Positions 44,895 through 53,111 of a stretch of DNA of 64,000 nt are shown here, piece by piece (position 1 is the stretch's first letter; each line of letters opens with the position of its first letter). The notes under the pieces were generated by a model. The model was not told the DNA's origin and searched no databases. It saw only the letters and a program-made list of their open reading frames with translations. Origin of the DNA: Micromonospora avicenniae (GTDB lineage: Bacteria > Actinomycetota > Actinomycetes > Mycobacteriales > Micromonosporaceae); assembly GCF_900156065.1 (NCBI RefSeq), contig NZ_FTNF01000022.1, positions 28,700 through 92,699 on the forward strand, in the 5' to 3' direction. The translations under genes were made by a program, and so were the position numbers.

Positions 44895-46337
44895 TCAGGC
44901 CTCCACCTCGGACCGGTCGCCGGCCCAGAGGGTGTGGAAGGTGCCCGGACGGTCGACCCGGTGGTACGTGTGCGCTCCGAAGTTGTCCCGCAGGCCCTGG
45001 ATCAGCGCGGCCGGCAGCCGCTCCGCGCGCAGCGCGTCGAAGTACGCCAGCGACGAGGAGAACGCCGGAGCCGGCACCCCGGCCCGGGCCGCTTCGGCCA
45101 CGACCCGACGCCAGCTCGGCACGCCCGCGCTGACCGCCTCGGCGAAGTACGGTGCCACCAGCAGCGTGGACAGGTCGGGCTGCTCGTCGTACGCCTCGCG
45201 GATGCGGTCCAGGAACCGGGCCCGGATGATGCAGCCGCCCCGCCAGATGGTGGCGGTGCCGCCCAGGTCGATGTTCCAGTCGTACTCGCGGCTGCCCGCG
45301 CTGATGTGGTCGAAGCCTTGCGCGTAAGCGACGATCTTGGAGGCCAGCAACGCCCGGCGGACGTCCTCGACGAACGTGTCGCGGTCGTCGACCTTCAGTT
45401 TCGCGCCGCCGCCGGGGAACGCCCGGCGGGCAGCCTCACGCTGGTCGGCGTGCCCGGAGAGCGAACGCGCGAACGTCGCCTCGGCGATGCCGGTGATCGG
45501 AATGCCCAGGTCGAGCGCGCTCTGCACGGTCCACCGGCCGGTGCCCTTCTGTTCCGCCTGGTCGCGCACGAGGTCGACGAACGGCCGGCCGGTGCTGGCG
45601 TCGGTGTGCGCCAGCACGTCCCCGGTGATCTCGATGAGGAAGGACTCCAACTCCCCGCGGTTCCACTCCCGGAAGATCTCCGCGAGCTCCGCCGGCTCGG
45701 CGCCCAGACCGGCCCTCAGCAGGTCGTACGCCTCGGCGATGAGCTGCATGTCGGCGTACTCGATGCCGTTGTGCACCATCTTCACGAAGTGGCCGGCGCC
45801 GTCCGGGCCGATGTGCCGGCAGCACGGCACCCCGTCGACCTGCGCGGCGATCTTCTCGAAGATCGGCCCAAGCTTCTGGTACGACTCCTCGGAGCCGCCG
45901 GGCATGATGCTCGGCCCGTGCAGCGCGCCCTCCTCGCCGCCCGACACGCCGGTGCCGACGAAGTGCAGGCCGTGCCGGCGCAGCGCCGCCTCCCGGCGCT
46001 GGGTGTCGGCGAAGTGGGCGTTCCCGCAGTCCACCACGATGTCGCCCGGCTCCAGCAGCGTGGCCAGCTCGTCGATGACCGCGTCGGTGGGTCCGCCCGC
46101 CTTGACCATGACGATCACCGCGCGTGGCCGTTCCAGCGCCGCGACGAAGTCGGCCATCGACTCGGTGGCCACGAAGGTGCCCTCGTCGCCGTGTTCGGCG
46201 ACGAGGCTGCGGGTGCGCTCCGGCGTGCGGTTGTGCACCGCTACCCGGAACCCGTTGCGGGCCAGGTTGCGGGCCAGGTTCCGGCCCATCACCGCGAGCC
46301 CGGTAACGCCGATCTGCGCCTTCGCCTGCTCGGCCAT
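44895..46337 (-). CDS. gnd: 6-phosphogluconate dehydrogenase, decarboxylating
   Basis: Pentose phosphate enzyme making ribulose-5-phosphate, CO2 and NADPH. 480 residues: N-terminal GVTGLAVMGRNLARNLARNG, the NADP segment VHNRTPER, signature GISGGEEGA-type (GVSGGEEGALHGPSIMPGG), and catalytic KMVHNGIEYADMQ. Long homodimeric form. GAGAGGTGG precedes the ATG. Confidence 0.96.
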   Translation of the reverse strand: MAEQAKAQIGVTGLAVMGRNLARNLARNGFRVAVHNRTPERTRSLVAEHGDEGTFVATESMADFVAALERPRAVIVMVKAGGPTDAVIDELATLLEPGDIVVDCGNAHFADTQRREAALRRHGLHFVGTGVSGGEEGALHGPSIMPGGSEESYQKLGPIFEKIAAQVDGVPCCRHIGPDGAGHFVKMVHNGIEYADMQLIAEAYDLLRAGLGAEPAELAEIFREWNRGELESFLIEITGDVLAHTDASTGRPFVDLVRDQAEQKGTGRWTVQSALDLGIPITGIAEATFARSLSGHADQREAARRAFPGGGAKLKVDDRDTFVEDVRRALLASKIVAYAQGFDHISAGSREYDWNIDLGGTATIWRGGCIIRARFLDRIREAYDEQPDLSTLLVAPYFAEAVSAGVPSWRRVVAEAARAGVPAPAFSSSLAYFDALRAERLPAALIQGLRDNFGAHTYHRVDRPGTFHTLWAGDRSEVEA

Positions 46338-46446
46338 GCGCCGCCACCTCTCACTGTCGCTGTTCGCGTTTCGAACCTATCGCGACGGACGGCGACGGAT
46401 ACCAGTGATCGTGATCCCGTCACCGTCGGTAGGGGCGTGCCTTCGA

Positions 46447-46743
46447 TCAGCCCTCGGCGAGCCGGGCCTCGATCCGGGCGACCTTTCCGCTGAGCGCGTC
46501 GGTGACCCCCGGCCGGACGTCTGCCTTGAGCACCACGCTGACCCGCGGCGCGCGCTCGGCGACCGCGTCCACGGCCCGCTTCACCACCGACATGACCTCG
46601 TCCCACTCGCCTTCGATCGTGGTGAACATGGCGTCGGTCCGGTTCGGCAGGCCGGACTCGCGGACCACCCGGACCGCGTCCGCGACGAGGTCGCCCACGG
46701 ATTCGCCGACGCCGAGCGGGGTGATCGAGAACGCGATCAGCAT
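46447..46743 (-). CDS. Thiamine-binding protein, MTH1187/YkoF-like family
   Basis: 98 residues with the family pattern: MLIAFSITPLGVGESVGDLVADAVRVV, then FTTIEGEWDEVMSVVKRAVDA and VVLKADVRPG. Members bind thiamine or hydroxymethylpyrimidine in the cytoplasm. TAGGAT with a 6-nt spacer (complement of 46744-46755) precedes the ATG, leaderless type. It lies 0.7 kb from a riboswitch-controlled thiamine transporter, which supports the function. Confidence 0.88.
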   Translation of the reverse strand: MLIAFSITPLGVGESVGDLVADAVRVVRESGLPNRTDAMFTTIEGEWDEVMSVVKRAVDAVAERAPRVSVVLKADVRPGVTDALSGKVARIEARLAEG

Positions 46744-47055
46744 GGACAGATCCTAATTCGGGTGCGCGTACGCCCGGGTGGTGGATAGGGTCCGTCCATG
46801 CGCTGATGACGTCCAGTTCCGAGCCGGCCCGCCGCCCGTGCGCGCGGTCCGTGCGTTCCCGGGCGTCCGCATCTCTTCCCGCCGCCGTAGTGGTGTGCCG
46901 GGCGTGGCCGATCCCGGGACCAGTCCCTGTCCGTCCCGACCGTGGCTCACTCCAGCCCGGTTCCCGCCCAGCCGATGACCGGCCGGGCCGTGCGGCGCCG
47001 TGACCGTCGGTGTCGGCACGTCCCGCCCGGCCGGTCCGCGGAGAAGGAGGCCCGG
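46744..47055. other. 312-bp gap between divergent genes
   Basis: Holds the leaderless promoter of the thiamine-binding gene (46744-46755) and the GAGAAGGAGG ribosome site of the next gene. A plus-strand TAGGGT-N6-ATG at 46786-46800 opens only a two-codon ORF (MR, stop). A 65-residue Arg/Pro/Ser-rich frame at 46806-47003 has no sign of being real. Nothing else seen. Confidence 0.5.
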
Positions 47056-47307
47056 ATGCCTGCCAAGCGCACTGCGAAGTCCCGTACGACCCGTACCGCC
47101 CGCACCGTCGAGGACCTGACGCCTGTCGACCTCGACCGGCTGTCGGTGGCGCCCGCCGTGGTGCCGCTGCCGGACAGCCTGGCTGAGCCGCAGTCACGTA
47201 CGGCGCCGCCGAAGGCCGGTCCGCCGGTCGCACACGGCCGTTCGGGGTCGGGCCGGGGCAGCCAGCGGGCGGGCCAGCCCCGCCGGTACGCCTTCCGACG
47301 CAGCTGA
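47056..47307 (+). CDS. Small basic hypothetical protein
   Basis: 83 residues: Lys/Arg/Thr-rich start (MPAKRTAKSRTTRTARTVED), a short acidic-hydrophobic middle (LTPVDLDRLSVAPAVVPLPDSL) and a basic Gly/Arg tail. GAGAAGGAGG 5 nt before the ATG and a strong terminator after it support a real gene. No family recognised; nucleic acid binding is possible. Confidence 0.65.
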   Translation: MPAKRTAKSRTTRTARTVEDLTPVDLDRLSVAPAVVPLPDSLAEPQSRTAPPKAGPPVAHGRSGSGRGSQRAGQPRRYAFRRS

Positions 47308-47314
47308 CCGGCCC

Positions 47315-47350
47315 GGGTGCGGCCCATCGTCGCGGCGATGGGCCGCACCC
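47315..47350. terminator. Bidirectional terminator
   Basis: 15-bp perfect arms GGGTGCGGCCCATCG (47315-47329) and complement (47336-47350), 6-nt loop, between the small basic gene and the convergent ykoC-like gene. Confidence 0.75.
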
Positions 47351-47442
47351 GCTTCGGCTCGCCGCCCGTGCCGTCGCGTTGCGTCGGGGCGGGAGGCGTC
47401 GCCGGTCCGGCCCGCCTCGCGGGTGCCGCAGCGCGGTTCCCG

Positions 47443-48243
47443 TCAGCCGATCAGGGGGCGAAAGGTCCCGAGCACGATGCTGGTGGAGAGGGCGGCCGCA
47501 GCCAGCGCCACCGCACCGATCACGAGCCACGCGTCGGCGGCGGTGAACCGTTGGCGGCGGGCGACCGTACGCGGAATGCCGGCGTCGAACCCTCGCGCGT
47601 CCATCGCGACGGCGAGCCGGGTGCCCCGCCGGATCGCCCCGACCAGCAGGGCGAACGCGGTCGACACGAAGAGCCGCAGCTTCGCCACCGGGTTGCGTCC
47701 GGCGTCCACCCCGCGGGCCCGGCGGGCCATGCTGATCGCCTGCCACTCGTGCCCGAGCAGCGGCACGAGGCGGAACGCGGCCAGCGCGCCGACGGCGAAC
47801 CGCGCCGGCGCCTTCGCGTTCTGGATCAGCGCGTCGGCGAGGTCCGTCGGGTCGGTGGTGGCGAACACGATCACGCCGGGCAGCGCCACCGCGAACATCC
47901 GCAGCACCAGGCCGAGCGCGGTCAGCAGCACGCCCGAGGTGACCACGACCGGGCCCGCCTCGAACAGCAGCCGGCCGGAGCGCTCCGCCGCGAAGAGCAC
48001 CAGGGTGACCACGATGCCGGCCGCGCTCACCAGCAGCGGCCAGGCACGGCGGGCCAGCACCCGGTAGCGGACGCCGAAGAGCGGCAACGCCACCAGTTCG
48101 ACGGCGATGGCGATCGCCGGTGCGATCGGGTCGAGCGTGGCGACGAGGACGAACGAGAAGAGCAGGGCGGCGGCGAGTTTGGCCACCGGGTTGCGCCGGG
48201 CCAGCGGCGCGCCGGGGACGGCGACCGGTTCGAGGTCGATCAC
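47443..48243 (-). CDS. ykoC: ECF-type transporter T component (YkoC-like)
   Basis: Energy-coupling transmembrane subunit, 266 residues, about five helices. The two coupling motifs that contact the ATPase are ARRARGVDA and AMDARGFDA. GTG start overlaps the ATPase stop (GTGA). Last gene of the ykoE-ykoD-ykoC operon. Confidence 0.9.
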   Translation of the reverse strand: MIDLEPVAVPGAPLARRNPVAKLAAALLFSFVLVATLDPIAPAIAIAVELVALPLFGVRYRVLARRAWPLLVSAAGIVVTLVLFAAERSGRLLFEAGPVVVTSGVLLTALGLVLRMFAVALPGVIVFATTDPTDLADALIQNAKAPARFAVGALAAFRLVPLLGHEWQAISMARRARGVDAGRNPVAKLRLFVSTAFALLVGAIRRGTRLAVAMDARGFDAGIPRTVARRQRFTAADAWLVIGAVALAAAALSTSIVLGTFRPLIG

Positions 48244-49703
48244 GAGGGCCCCCCGGTCGAGGCCGCCGGCCGACCGTCGGCCGGCACGGGGCGGGTCAGG
48301 GTGACCTGCCGGTCGGCCAGCGCGGCGACGAACTCCGCGTCGTGGGTGACCGTGACGACACCGTGCCCGGCGTCGCGCAGGTCGGCGAGGAGGTCCACCA
48401 GCTCCAGCCAGGTCCGCCGGTCCTGGCCGAACGTGGGCTCGTCGCAGATCAGCAGCCGGGGCGCCGTGGCCAGGGCCGTCGCCACGCTCAACCGCCGCGC
48501 CTCACCGCCGGAGAGGGTGTACGGGTTGGCGGCCGCGAGCGCGGTCAGCCGCAGCCGGTCGAGCAGCTCGTCCACCGTGGTGCGGACCTCCGCCTCGGGC
48601 CGGCCGGTGCGGCGCGGGCCGAGCGCCAGTTCGTCGAAGACCGTGCCGGTGACGAACTGGTGCTCCGGATCCTGGAACACCGAGCCGATCCGGGTGGCCA
48701 GGGCCGGGGCGCGCCAGCGATACGGGGGAGTGCGGGCGTCCCGGCCGGCCAGCTCCGCGCTCGCCGTGACCGCGCCGCTGCCGGGCCTGAGCAGCCCGCC
48801 GAGGAGCAGCGCCAGGGTGGATTTGCCTGCCCCGTTGGGACCGAGCACGGCGAGCGCCTCGCCGGCGCGTACGGTCAGGTCGGTTTCGGCCAGGCGGGGC
48901 GGCAGGCCGAGCCGATCGGCGGTGAGCAGCGCCTCGCCGGGGGCGACGGTGGCGCGGCGCGACGGCACGGTGCGACCCGGCACCCAGACACCCTCGGCGG
49001 CGAGCGCGTCACCGTGCACGTCGAAGACCGCTTCCGGCGTGCCGTCGGCGCGTACGCCGCCGCCGGGTTCCAGCACCACCACCCGGTCGACCAGGGGCAG
49101 CGCCTCGGCCACCCGGTGTTCGACCAGGATCAGCGTCGTGTCGGCGTCCAGCGCACCGGCGACCGCCGAACGCACCAGCGTCGCGCCGGCCGGGTCGAGG
49201 TTGGCGGTCGGCTCGTCGAGCAGCAGCAGCCCCGGCCGCAGGGCGAGCGCGCCGGCCAGCGCCAGCCGCTGCTGTTCGCCGCCGGACAGTTGGGCGGTGA
49301 GCCGGTCCCGGCGGTACGGGAAGCCGACCCGGCGCAGCGCCTCGTCGACCCGGGGCCAGATCTCGTCGGTCGGCACGCCCCGGTTCTCCAGCCCGAACGC
49401 CACGTCGTCGCCGCAGCGGGCCATCACCAGTTGGCTCTCCGGGTCCTGGAAGACGATGCCGACGCGTTCCCTGGCCTTACGCGGGTCGAGTCCGTCGATC
49501 TCGACGGTGCCGCTCTGCTCGCCCGAGTCCTCGGGCAGCAGCCCGGCGAGCGCCGCGAGCAGGGTGCTCTTGCCGGCGCCCGAGGGACCGAGCAGCAGCA
49601 CCCGCTCGCCGTGCTCGATGCGCAGGTCGACGCCGCGGACCGCCCAGCGTTTCCGCCCGGCGTGCCGCCACCCGAACCCCCGCAGCGTGACACCGCTCAC
49701 CAC
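48240..49703 (-). CDS. ykoD: ECF-type transporter ATPase with two ABC domains (YkoD-like)
   Basis: 487 residues, two fused ABC domains: Walker A GPSGAGKST with signature LSGGEQQRLALAG, and Walker A GPNGAGKST with signature LSGGEARRLSVAT. Both Walker B segments (LLLLDEPTANLD; LLICDEPTFGQD) are intact. GTG 49703 is preferred since GGGGAGGAGG lies 5 nt upstream; ATG 49724 would put that site inside the gene. It powers thiamine or precursor uptake with YkoE and YkoC. Confidence 0.92.
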   Translation of the reverse strand: MVSGVTLRGFGWRHAGRKRWAVRGVDLRIEHGERVLLLGPSGAGKSTLLAALAGLLPEDSGEQSGTVEIDGLDPRKARERVGIVFQDPESQLVMARCGDDVAFGLENRGVPTDEIWPRVDEALRRVGFPYRRDRLTAQLSGGEQQRLALAGALALRPGLLLLDEPTANLDPAGATLVRSAVAGALDADTTLILVEHRVAEALPLVDRVVVLEPGGGVRADGTPEAVFDVHGDALAAEGVWVPGRTVPSRRATVAPGEALLTADRLGLPPRLAETDLTVRAGEALAVLGPNGAGKSTLALLLGGLLRPGSGAVTASAELAGRDARTPPYRWRAPALATRIGSVFQDPEHQFVTGTVFDELALGPRRTGRPEAEVRTTVDELLDRLRLTALAAANPYTLSGGEARRLSVATALATAPRLLICDEPTFGQDRRTWLELVDLLADLRDAGHGVVTVTHDAEFVAALADRQVTLTRPVPADGRPAASTGGPS

Positions 49704-49759
49704 CGCCACCTCCTCCCCACCCATCCACCCGGCGGGCTGCCCCGCCCGTCGCCCAGCAA

Positions 49760-49821
49760 CGTTGATCAAGAGGTTTGCGTCAGGATCGCGACCACCGTTG
49801 ACGCAAACCTCTTGATCAACG
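49760..49821. repeat. 23-bp perfect inverted repeat between ykoE and ykoD
   Basis: Arms at 49760-49782 and 49799-49821 are exact complements over 23 bp (core GTTGATCAAGAGGTTTGCGT) with a 16-nt loop. The arms are about 48% GC, unlike the surroundings. In the operon mRNA it forms a very stable hairpin between two cistrons. Confidence 0.9.
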
Positions 49822-49843
49822 GGGTCGGGGGTCGGGGGTCGGG
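49821..49843 (+). other. G-quadruplex motif beside the inverted repeat
   Basis: Four G-runs (4, 5, 5, 3) separated by TC dinucleotides on the plus strand, directly after the right arm and before the ykoE stop. It lies on the template strand of the thiamine operon. Confidence 0.6.
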
Positions 49844-50434
49844 TTAGATGGCGGCGCGTTCGCGGCCGGCGGGGAAGCGGTCCAGGGCGCCGGTGTTCGC
49901 GAGCGCGCGGGTCAGCGCCCAGCCGCCGACGCCGGCCACGATCGTCGAGCTGACGACGGTGAGCAGGGCGTACGGGAGTCGGTAGCTCGCCAGGTCGGTC
50001 TCGGTGTTCCAGTAGACGAAGTCGAAGACCGCCGCGCTGACGCCGGTGAGCGCGCCGGCCAGCACCGCCGCCGGCAGGCGGAACGAGCGGTACCGGAACG
50101 CTGCGAAGGCCAGTTCGGCGCCGATGCCCTGCATCACGCCCTGGACGATCGTGATGCTCGCCCACTGGCTGCCCAGCAGCGCGGACAGGATCGCGGCCAC
50201 CGTCTCGCAGTAGAGCGCCGCACCGGGCTTGCGGATGACCAGGCCACCGAGCACGGCCGGGACCAGCCAGACGCCGTAGATCAGCGTCTGGGCCGGCGGG
50301 AAGAAGGCGAACGCCGCGTCGGTGGCGCTCCAGACCAGGTTCCAGGCCCAGAAGATGACGCCGAAGGCGACGGCGATCACCGACGCGACGACGATGTCGA
50401 TGGTTCGCCAGCGATTGGTGTCGTTGCTTTTCAT
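49844..50434 (-). CDS. ykoE: ECF-type thiamine-related S component (YkoE-like)
   Basis: Substrate-binding membrane subunit, 196 residues, about five or six helices. Family features: RTIDIVVASVIAVAFGVIFWAWN, GVWLVPAVLGGLVIRKPGAALYCE and a QGVMQGIGAELAFAAFRYR stretch. Ligand is likely hydroxymethylpyrimidine or thiamine. GGGAGC precedes the ATG. A TPP riboswitch lies in its leader. Confidence 0.92.
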   Translation of the reverse strand: MKSNDTNRWRTIDIVVASVIAVAFGVIFWAWNLVWSATDAAFAFFPPAQTLIYGVWLVPAVLGGLVIRKPGAALYCETVAAILSALLGSQWASITIVQGVMQGIGAELAFAAFRYRSFRLPAAVLAGALTGVSAAVFDFVYWNTETDLASYRLPYALLTVVSSTIVAGVGGWALTRALANTGALDRFPAGRERAAI

Positions 50435-50520
50435 CTGTTTGCTCCCAGTTCAGCCGCAGGAACCAGGAGAAGACGCACGCCGCGCCCGGTTTTCACCGGA
50501 CGGCGACGCGGCTGGAGGTC

Positions 50521-50611
<91 letters not shown>

Positions 50612-50675
50612 TGTGAAATTGATACGGAGACGCTAGCACTGCGTGCAGGGGCCGGGCCATGCCGCCCGACCTGGG

Positions 50676-50689
50676 TAGGCTGCCGATCA
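50676..50689 (+). promoter_or_regulatory. Leaderless promoter -10 of the hydrolase gene
   Basis: TAGGCT (50676-50681), 7 nt, then ATG 50689; no Shine-Dalgarno. It supports this ATG over the in-frame ATG at 50659. Confidence 0.55.
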
Positions 50690-51519
50690 TGCGCATCGAC
50701 GCCCGTGGTCTGGAGTTCGTGGTACGCGCCGGCGGCCCGGAGCGCGGCGAACCCGTCCTGCTGCTGCACGGCTTCCCGCAACATGGCGGAGAGTTCGACG
50801 AGGTGGTGCCCGCCCTGCACGCCGCCGGGCTACGCACGTACGCCCCCGACCAGCGCGGCTACTCGCCCGGCGCCCGGCCGGCGGAGGTCGAGGCGTACCA
50901 GCTGCCGGAACTGGTGGCCGACACGGTGGCGCTACTCGACGCGCTGGACGTCGAGGCGGCGCACCTCGTCGGGCACGACTGGGGCGCGGCCGTCGCCTGG
51001 GCGGTCGCCGCGGCGCACCCCGAGCGGGTGCGGACGCTCACCGCCGTCTCGGTGCCACACCCGGCCGCCATGGCGTACGCGCTCGCGCACGACCCGAAGC
51101 AGAAGGCCCGCTCGTCGTACATGGTGCTGTTCCGCCAGGCCGGGAAGGCGGAGAAGGCGCTGCTCGGGCTGCGGGCGGCAGGGTTGCGCCGGCTGCTCCG
51201 CGGCGTCGGCGACACCGCCCGGGTGGCGGCGTACGCGGAGCCGATGCGCGAACCCGGCGCGCTGACCGGGGCGCTGAACTGGTACCGGGCGATGTCGGGG
51301 GCCGCGCTGGGCGCCGTCGGGCCGGTGACCGTGCCCACCACGTACGTCTGGAGCGACCGCGACAACGCGATCGGCCGAGGCGTCGCGGAGCTGTGTGCGC
51401 AGCACGTGACCGGCGACTACCGCTTCGTGGAGCTGCCCGGGGTGAGCCACTGGATCCCGGACGAGGCGCCGGCGCCGCTGGCCGAGGCGATCCTGACCCG
51501 GGTACGCGGCACGGCCTGA
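50689..51519 (+). CDS. Alpha/beta hydrolase, epoxide hydrolase/haloalkane dehalogenase-like
   Basis: 276 residues. HGFPQH oxyanion loop, nucleophile Asp in GHDWGAAVAW (Asp instead of Ser, as in epoxide hydrolases), and a C-terminal His in VSHWIPDEAP. Substrate unknown. Next gene follows 56 bp downstream on the same strand. Confidence 0.9.
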   Translation: MRIDARGLEFVVRAGGPERGEPVLLLHGFPQHGGEFDEVVPALHAAGLRTYAPDQRGYSPGARPAEVEAYQLPELVADTVALLDALDVEAAHLVGHDWGAAVAWAVAAAHPERVRTLTAVSVPHPAAMAYALAHDPKQKARSSYMVLFRQAGKAEKALLGLRAAGLRRLLRGVGDTARVAAYAEPMREPGALTGALNWYRAMSGAALGAVGPVTVPTTYVWSDRDNAIGRGVAELCAQHVTGDYRFVELPGVSHWIPDEAPAPLAEAILTRVRGTA

Positions 51520-51575
51520 GCGGGGCCGTACCCGGGTTCGGTGGGGGACATCAGCACGGATGGGACGGAGGAACG

Positions 51576-52325
51576 ATGACACTGAGCGCCGAGGGCTACC
51601 TGGCGATGGTGACCGAGACGATGAACCGGGTGGCCGGCAGCCAGCGGGAGGCCGTCGGCCGCGCGGCTGACCTGATCGCCGAGGCGGTACGCGCCGACGG
51701 GGTGGTGCACGCCTTCGGCACCGGGCACTCCGAGGCGCTCGCCATGGAGATCGCCGGCCGGGCCGGCGGGCTGGTGCCCACCAACCGGATCGCCTTGCGC
51801 GACCTGGTACTGCTCGGCGGTGCTCCGGCCGACGTGCTCGGCCCCACCCTGGAGCGGGATCCGACGGTCGCGCACCGCCTCTACGCACTGGCCCCGGTAC
51901 GCCCGCAGGACGTCTTCGTGCTCGCCTCGAACTCGGGGGTCAACGGCGCGATGGTGGAGTTCGCATCCGTCGTCAAGGAGAACGGTCACGCTCTGGTGGC
52001 GATCACCTCGGCGCAGCACTCCGGCCAGATGACGTCCCGCCACCCGTCCGGGCGCAAGCTCGCCGACTTCGCCGACGTGGTGCTCGACAACGGCGCTCCG
52101 TACGGCGACGCGACGCTGCCGCTGCCCGGCGGTGGCGCGGTCGGCGCGGTCTCCTCCATCACCGCCGCCCTGCTCGCGCAGCAGATCACGGTCGAGGTGG
52201 TGGCCCGGCTGCTCGCCGCCGGGCAGCAGCCCCCGGTCTACCTGTCCGCCAACATCGCCGGCGGCGACGAGCACAACCACGCGCTCGAGGCCCGGTACGC
52301 CGGTCGTATCCGCCGGGGCTCCTGA
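51576..52325 (+). CDS. SIS domain protein (UPF0309-like)
   Basis: Sugar isomerase-fold protein, 249 residues. Phosphosugar loop AFGTGHSEALAMEIAGRAGG, then FVLASNSGVNGAMVEFA and SAQHSGQMTSRHPSG. Probably binds a phosphorylated amino sugar; whether as enzyme or sensor is unknown. GGAGGAACG precedes ATG 51576. Confidence 0.9.
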   Translation: MTLSAEGYLAMVTETMNRVAGSQREAVGRAADLIAEAVRADGVVHAFGTGHSEALAMEIAGRAGGLVPTNRIALRDLVLLGGAPADVLGPTLERDPTVAHRLYALAPVRPQDVFVLASNSGVNGAMVEFASVVKENGHALVAITSAQHSGQMTSRHPSGRKLADFADVVLDNGAPYGDATLPLPGGGAVGAVSSITAALLAQQITVEVVARLLAAGQQPPVYLSANIAGGDEHNHALEARYAGRIRRGS

Positions 52326-52402
52326 CCCCGGCCGCCCGACCGGGTGGGGTCCCACCCGACTTCTTGTGAGCCCGTTTCGGATGACGGGCGATCGGGCACT
52401 GG

Positions 52403-52438
52403 CGCTACCGCCGGCGGCCGGCTCCGCCGGCGGTAGCG
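52403..52438 (+). terminator. Terminator between the SIS and DUF6328 genes
   Basis: 15-bp perfect arms CGCTACCGCCGGCGG (52403-52417) and complement (52424-52438), 6-nt loop, ending 19 bp before the next start. Confidence 0.65.
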
Positions 52439-52457
52439 TCGGAGCAGGAGGTAGCGC

Positions 52458-52961
52458 GTGTCCAAGGAGACCGAGCGGCAGCGCTGGCAGCGCAACTTCG
52501 CCGACCTGCTCCAGGAGCTGCGGGTGGCGCAGACCGGCGTGCAGATCCTGTTCGCCTTCCTGCTGACTCTGCCGTTCAGCAACGGCTTCACGCGTACGAC
52601 CGCTTTCCAGAAGGACGTCTACGTCGTCGCGCTGCTGGCCGCCGCGGCCGCCACGGCGCTGATCATCTCGCCGGTGGCGTTCCACCGGGCGCTCTTCCGC
52701 CAGGGGCGCAAGCCGGAGCTGGTCCGGTTCGCCCACCGGATGGCCTCCTACGGGCTCGCCTTCATGCTGGTCTCGATGGTCAGCGCCGTGCTGCTGATCA
52801 CCGACTTCGTCCTCGACCGTCCGTTCGCGTTCGTGATCAGCGGGCTGACCGGGCTCTGGTTCCTCGCCTTCTGGGGGCTGCTGCCGTTCGTCCGCCGCAA
52901 CTGGGGCGAGGACGACATCGACGACGAGGACGACGACCCCCGTACGCTCACCGGCGACTGA
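52458..52961 (+). CDS. DUF6328 family membrane protein
   Basis: 167 residues: soluble start with NFADLLQELRVAQTGVQILFAFLLTLPF, four membrane helices in total, and an acidic tail (DDIDDEDDDP). Common in actinobacteria, function unknown; the family name is from memory. AGGAGGTAGCGC precedes GTG 52458. Confidence 0.85.
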   Translation: MSKETERQRWQRNFADLLQELRVAQTGVQILFAFLLTLPFSNGFTRTTAFQKDVYVVALLAAAAATALIISPVAFHRALFRQGRKPELVRFAHRMASYGLAFMLVSMVSAVLLITDFVLDRPFAFVISGLTGLWFLAFWGLLPFVRRNWGEDDIDDEDDDPRTLTGD

Positions 52962-53030
52962 CCCCGAGGCGCCGACCGGAGGCGTACGCCCGACCGGCCC
53001 CCATCGCCGGAACTCGATCTTTACGGAGAG

Positions 53031-53057
53031 CTACCTCTGGGTAACAACCGGGGGTAG
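53031..53057. promoter_or_regulatory. Possible operator before the acyl-CoA dehydrogenase gene
   Basis: CTACC (53031-53035) and GGTAG (53053-53057) form a short inverted pair in the AT-richer part of the 150-bp upstream gap. Weak evidence. Confidence 0.25.
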
Positions 53058-53111
53058 CGTGGCGTTTGTCGAGCACGTTGACGCAGCGGACCGAGGTTCG
53101 AGGGGGCAGCC

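Noticed and set aside
46806..47003. 65-residue plus-strand ORF with a TAGGGT-N6-ATG nearby
   Set aside because: The leaderless-like ATG at 46798 opens only two codons; the 65-residue frame is Arg/Pro/Ser-rich with no support.
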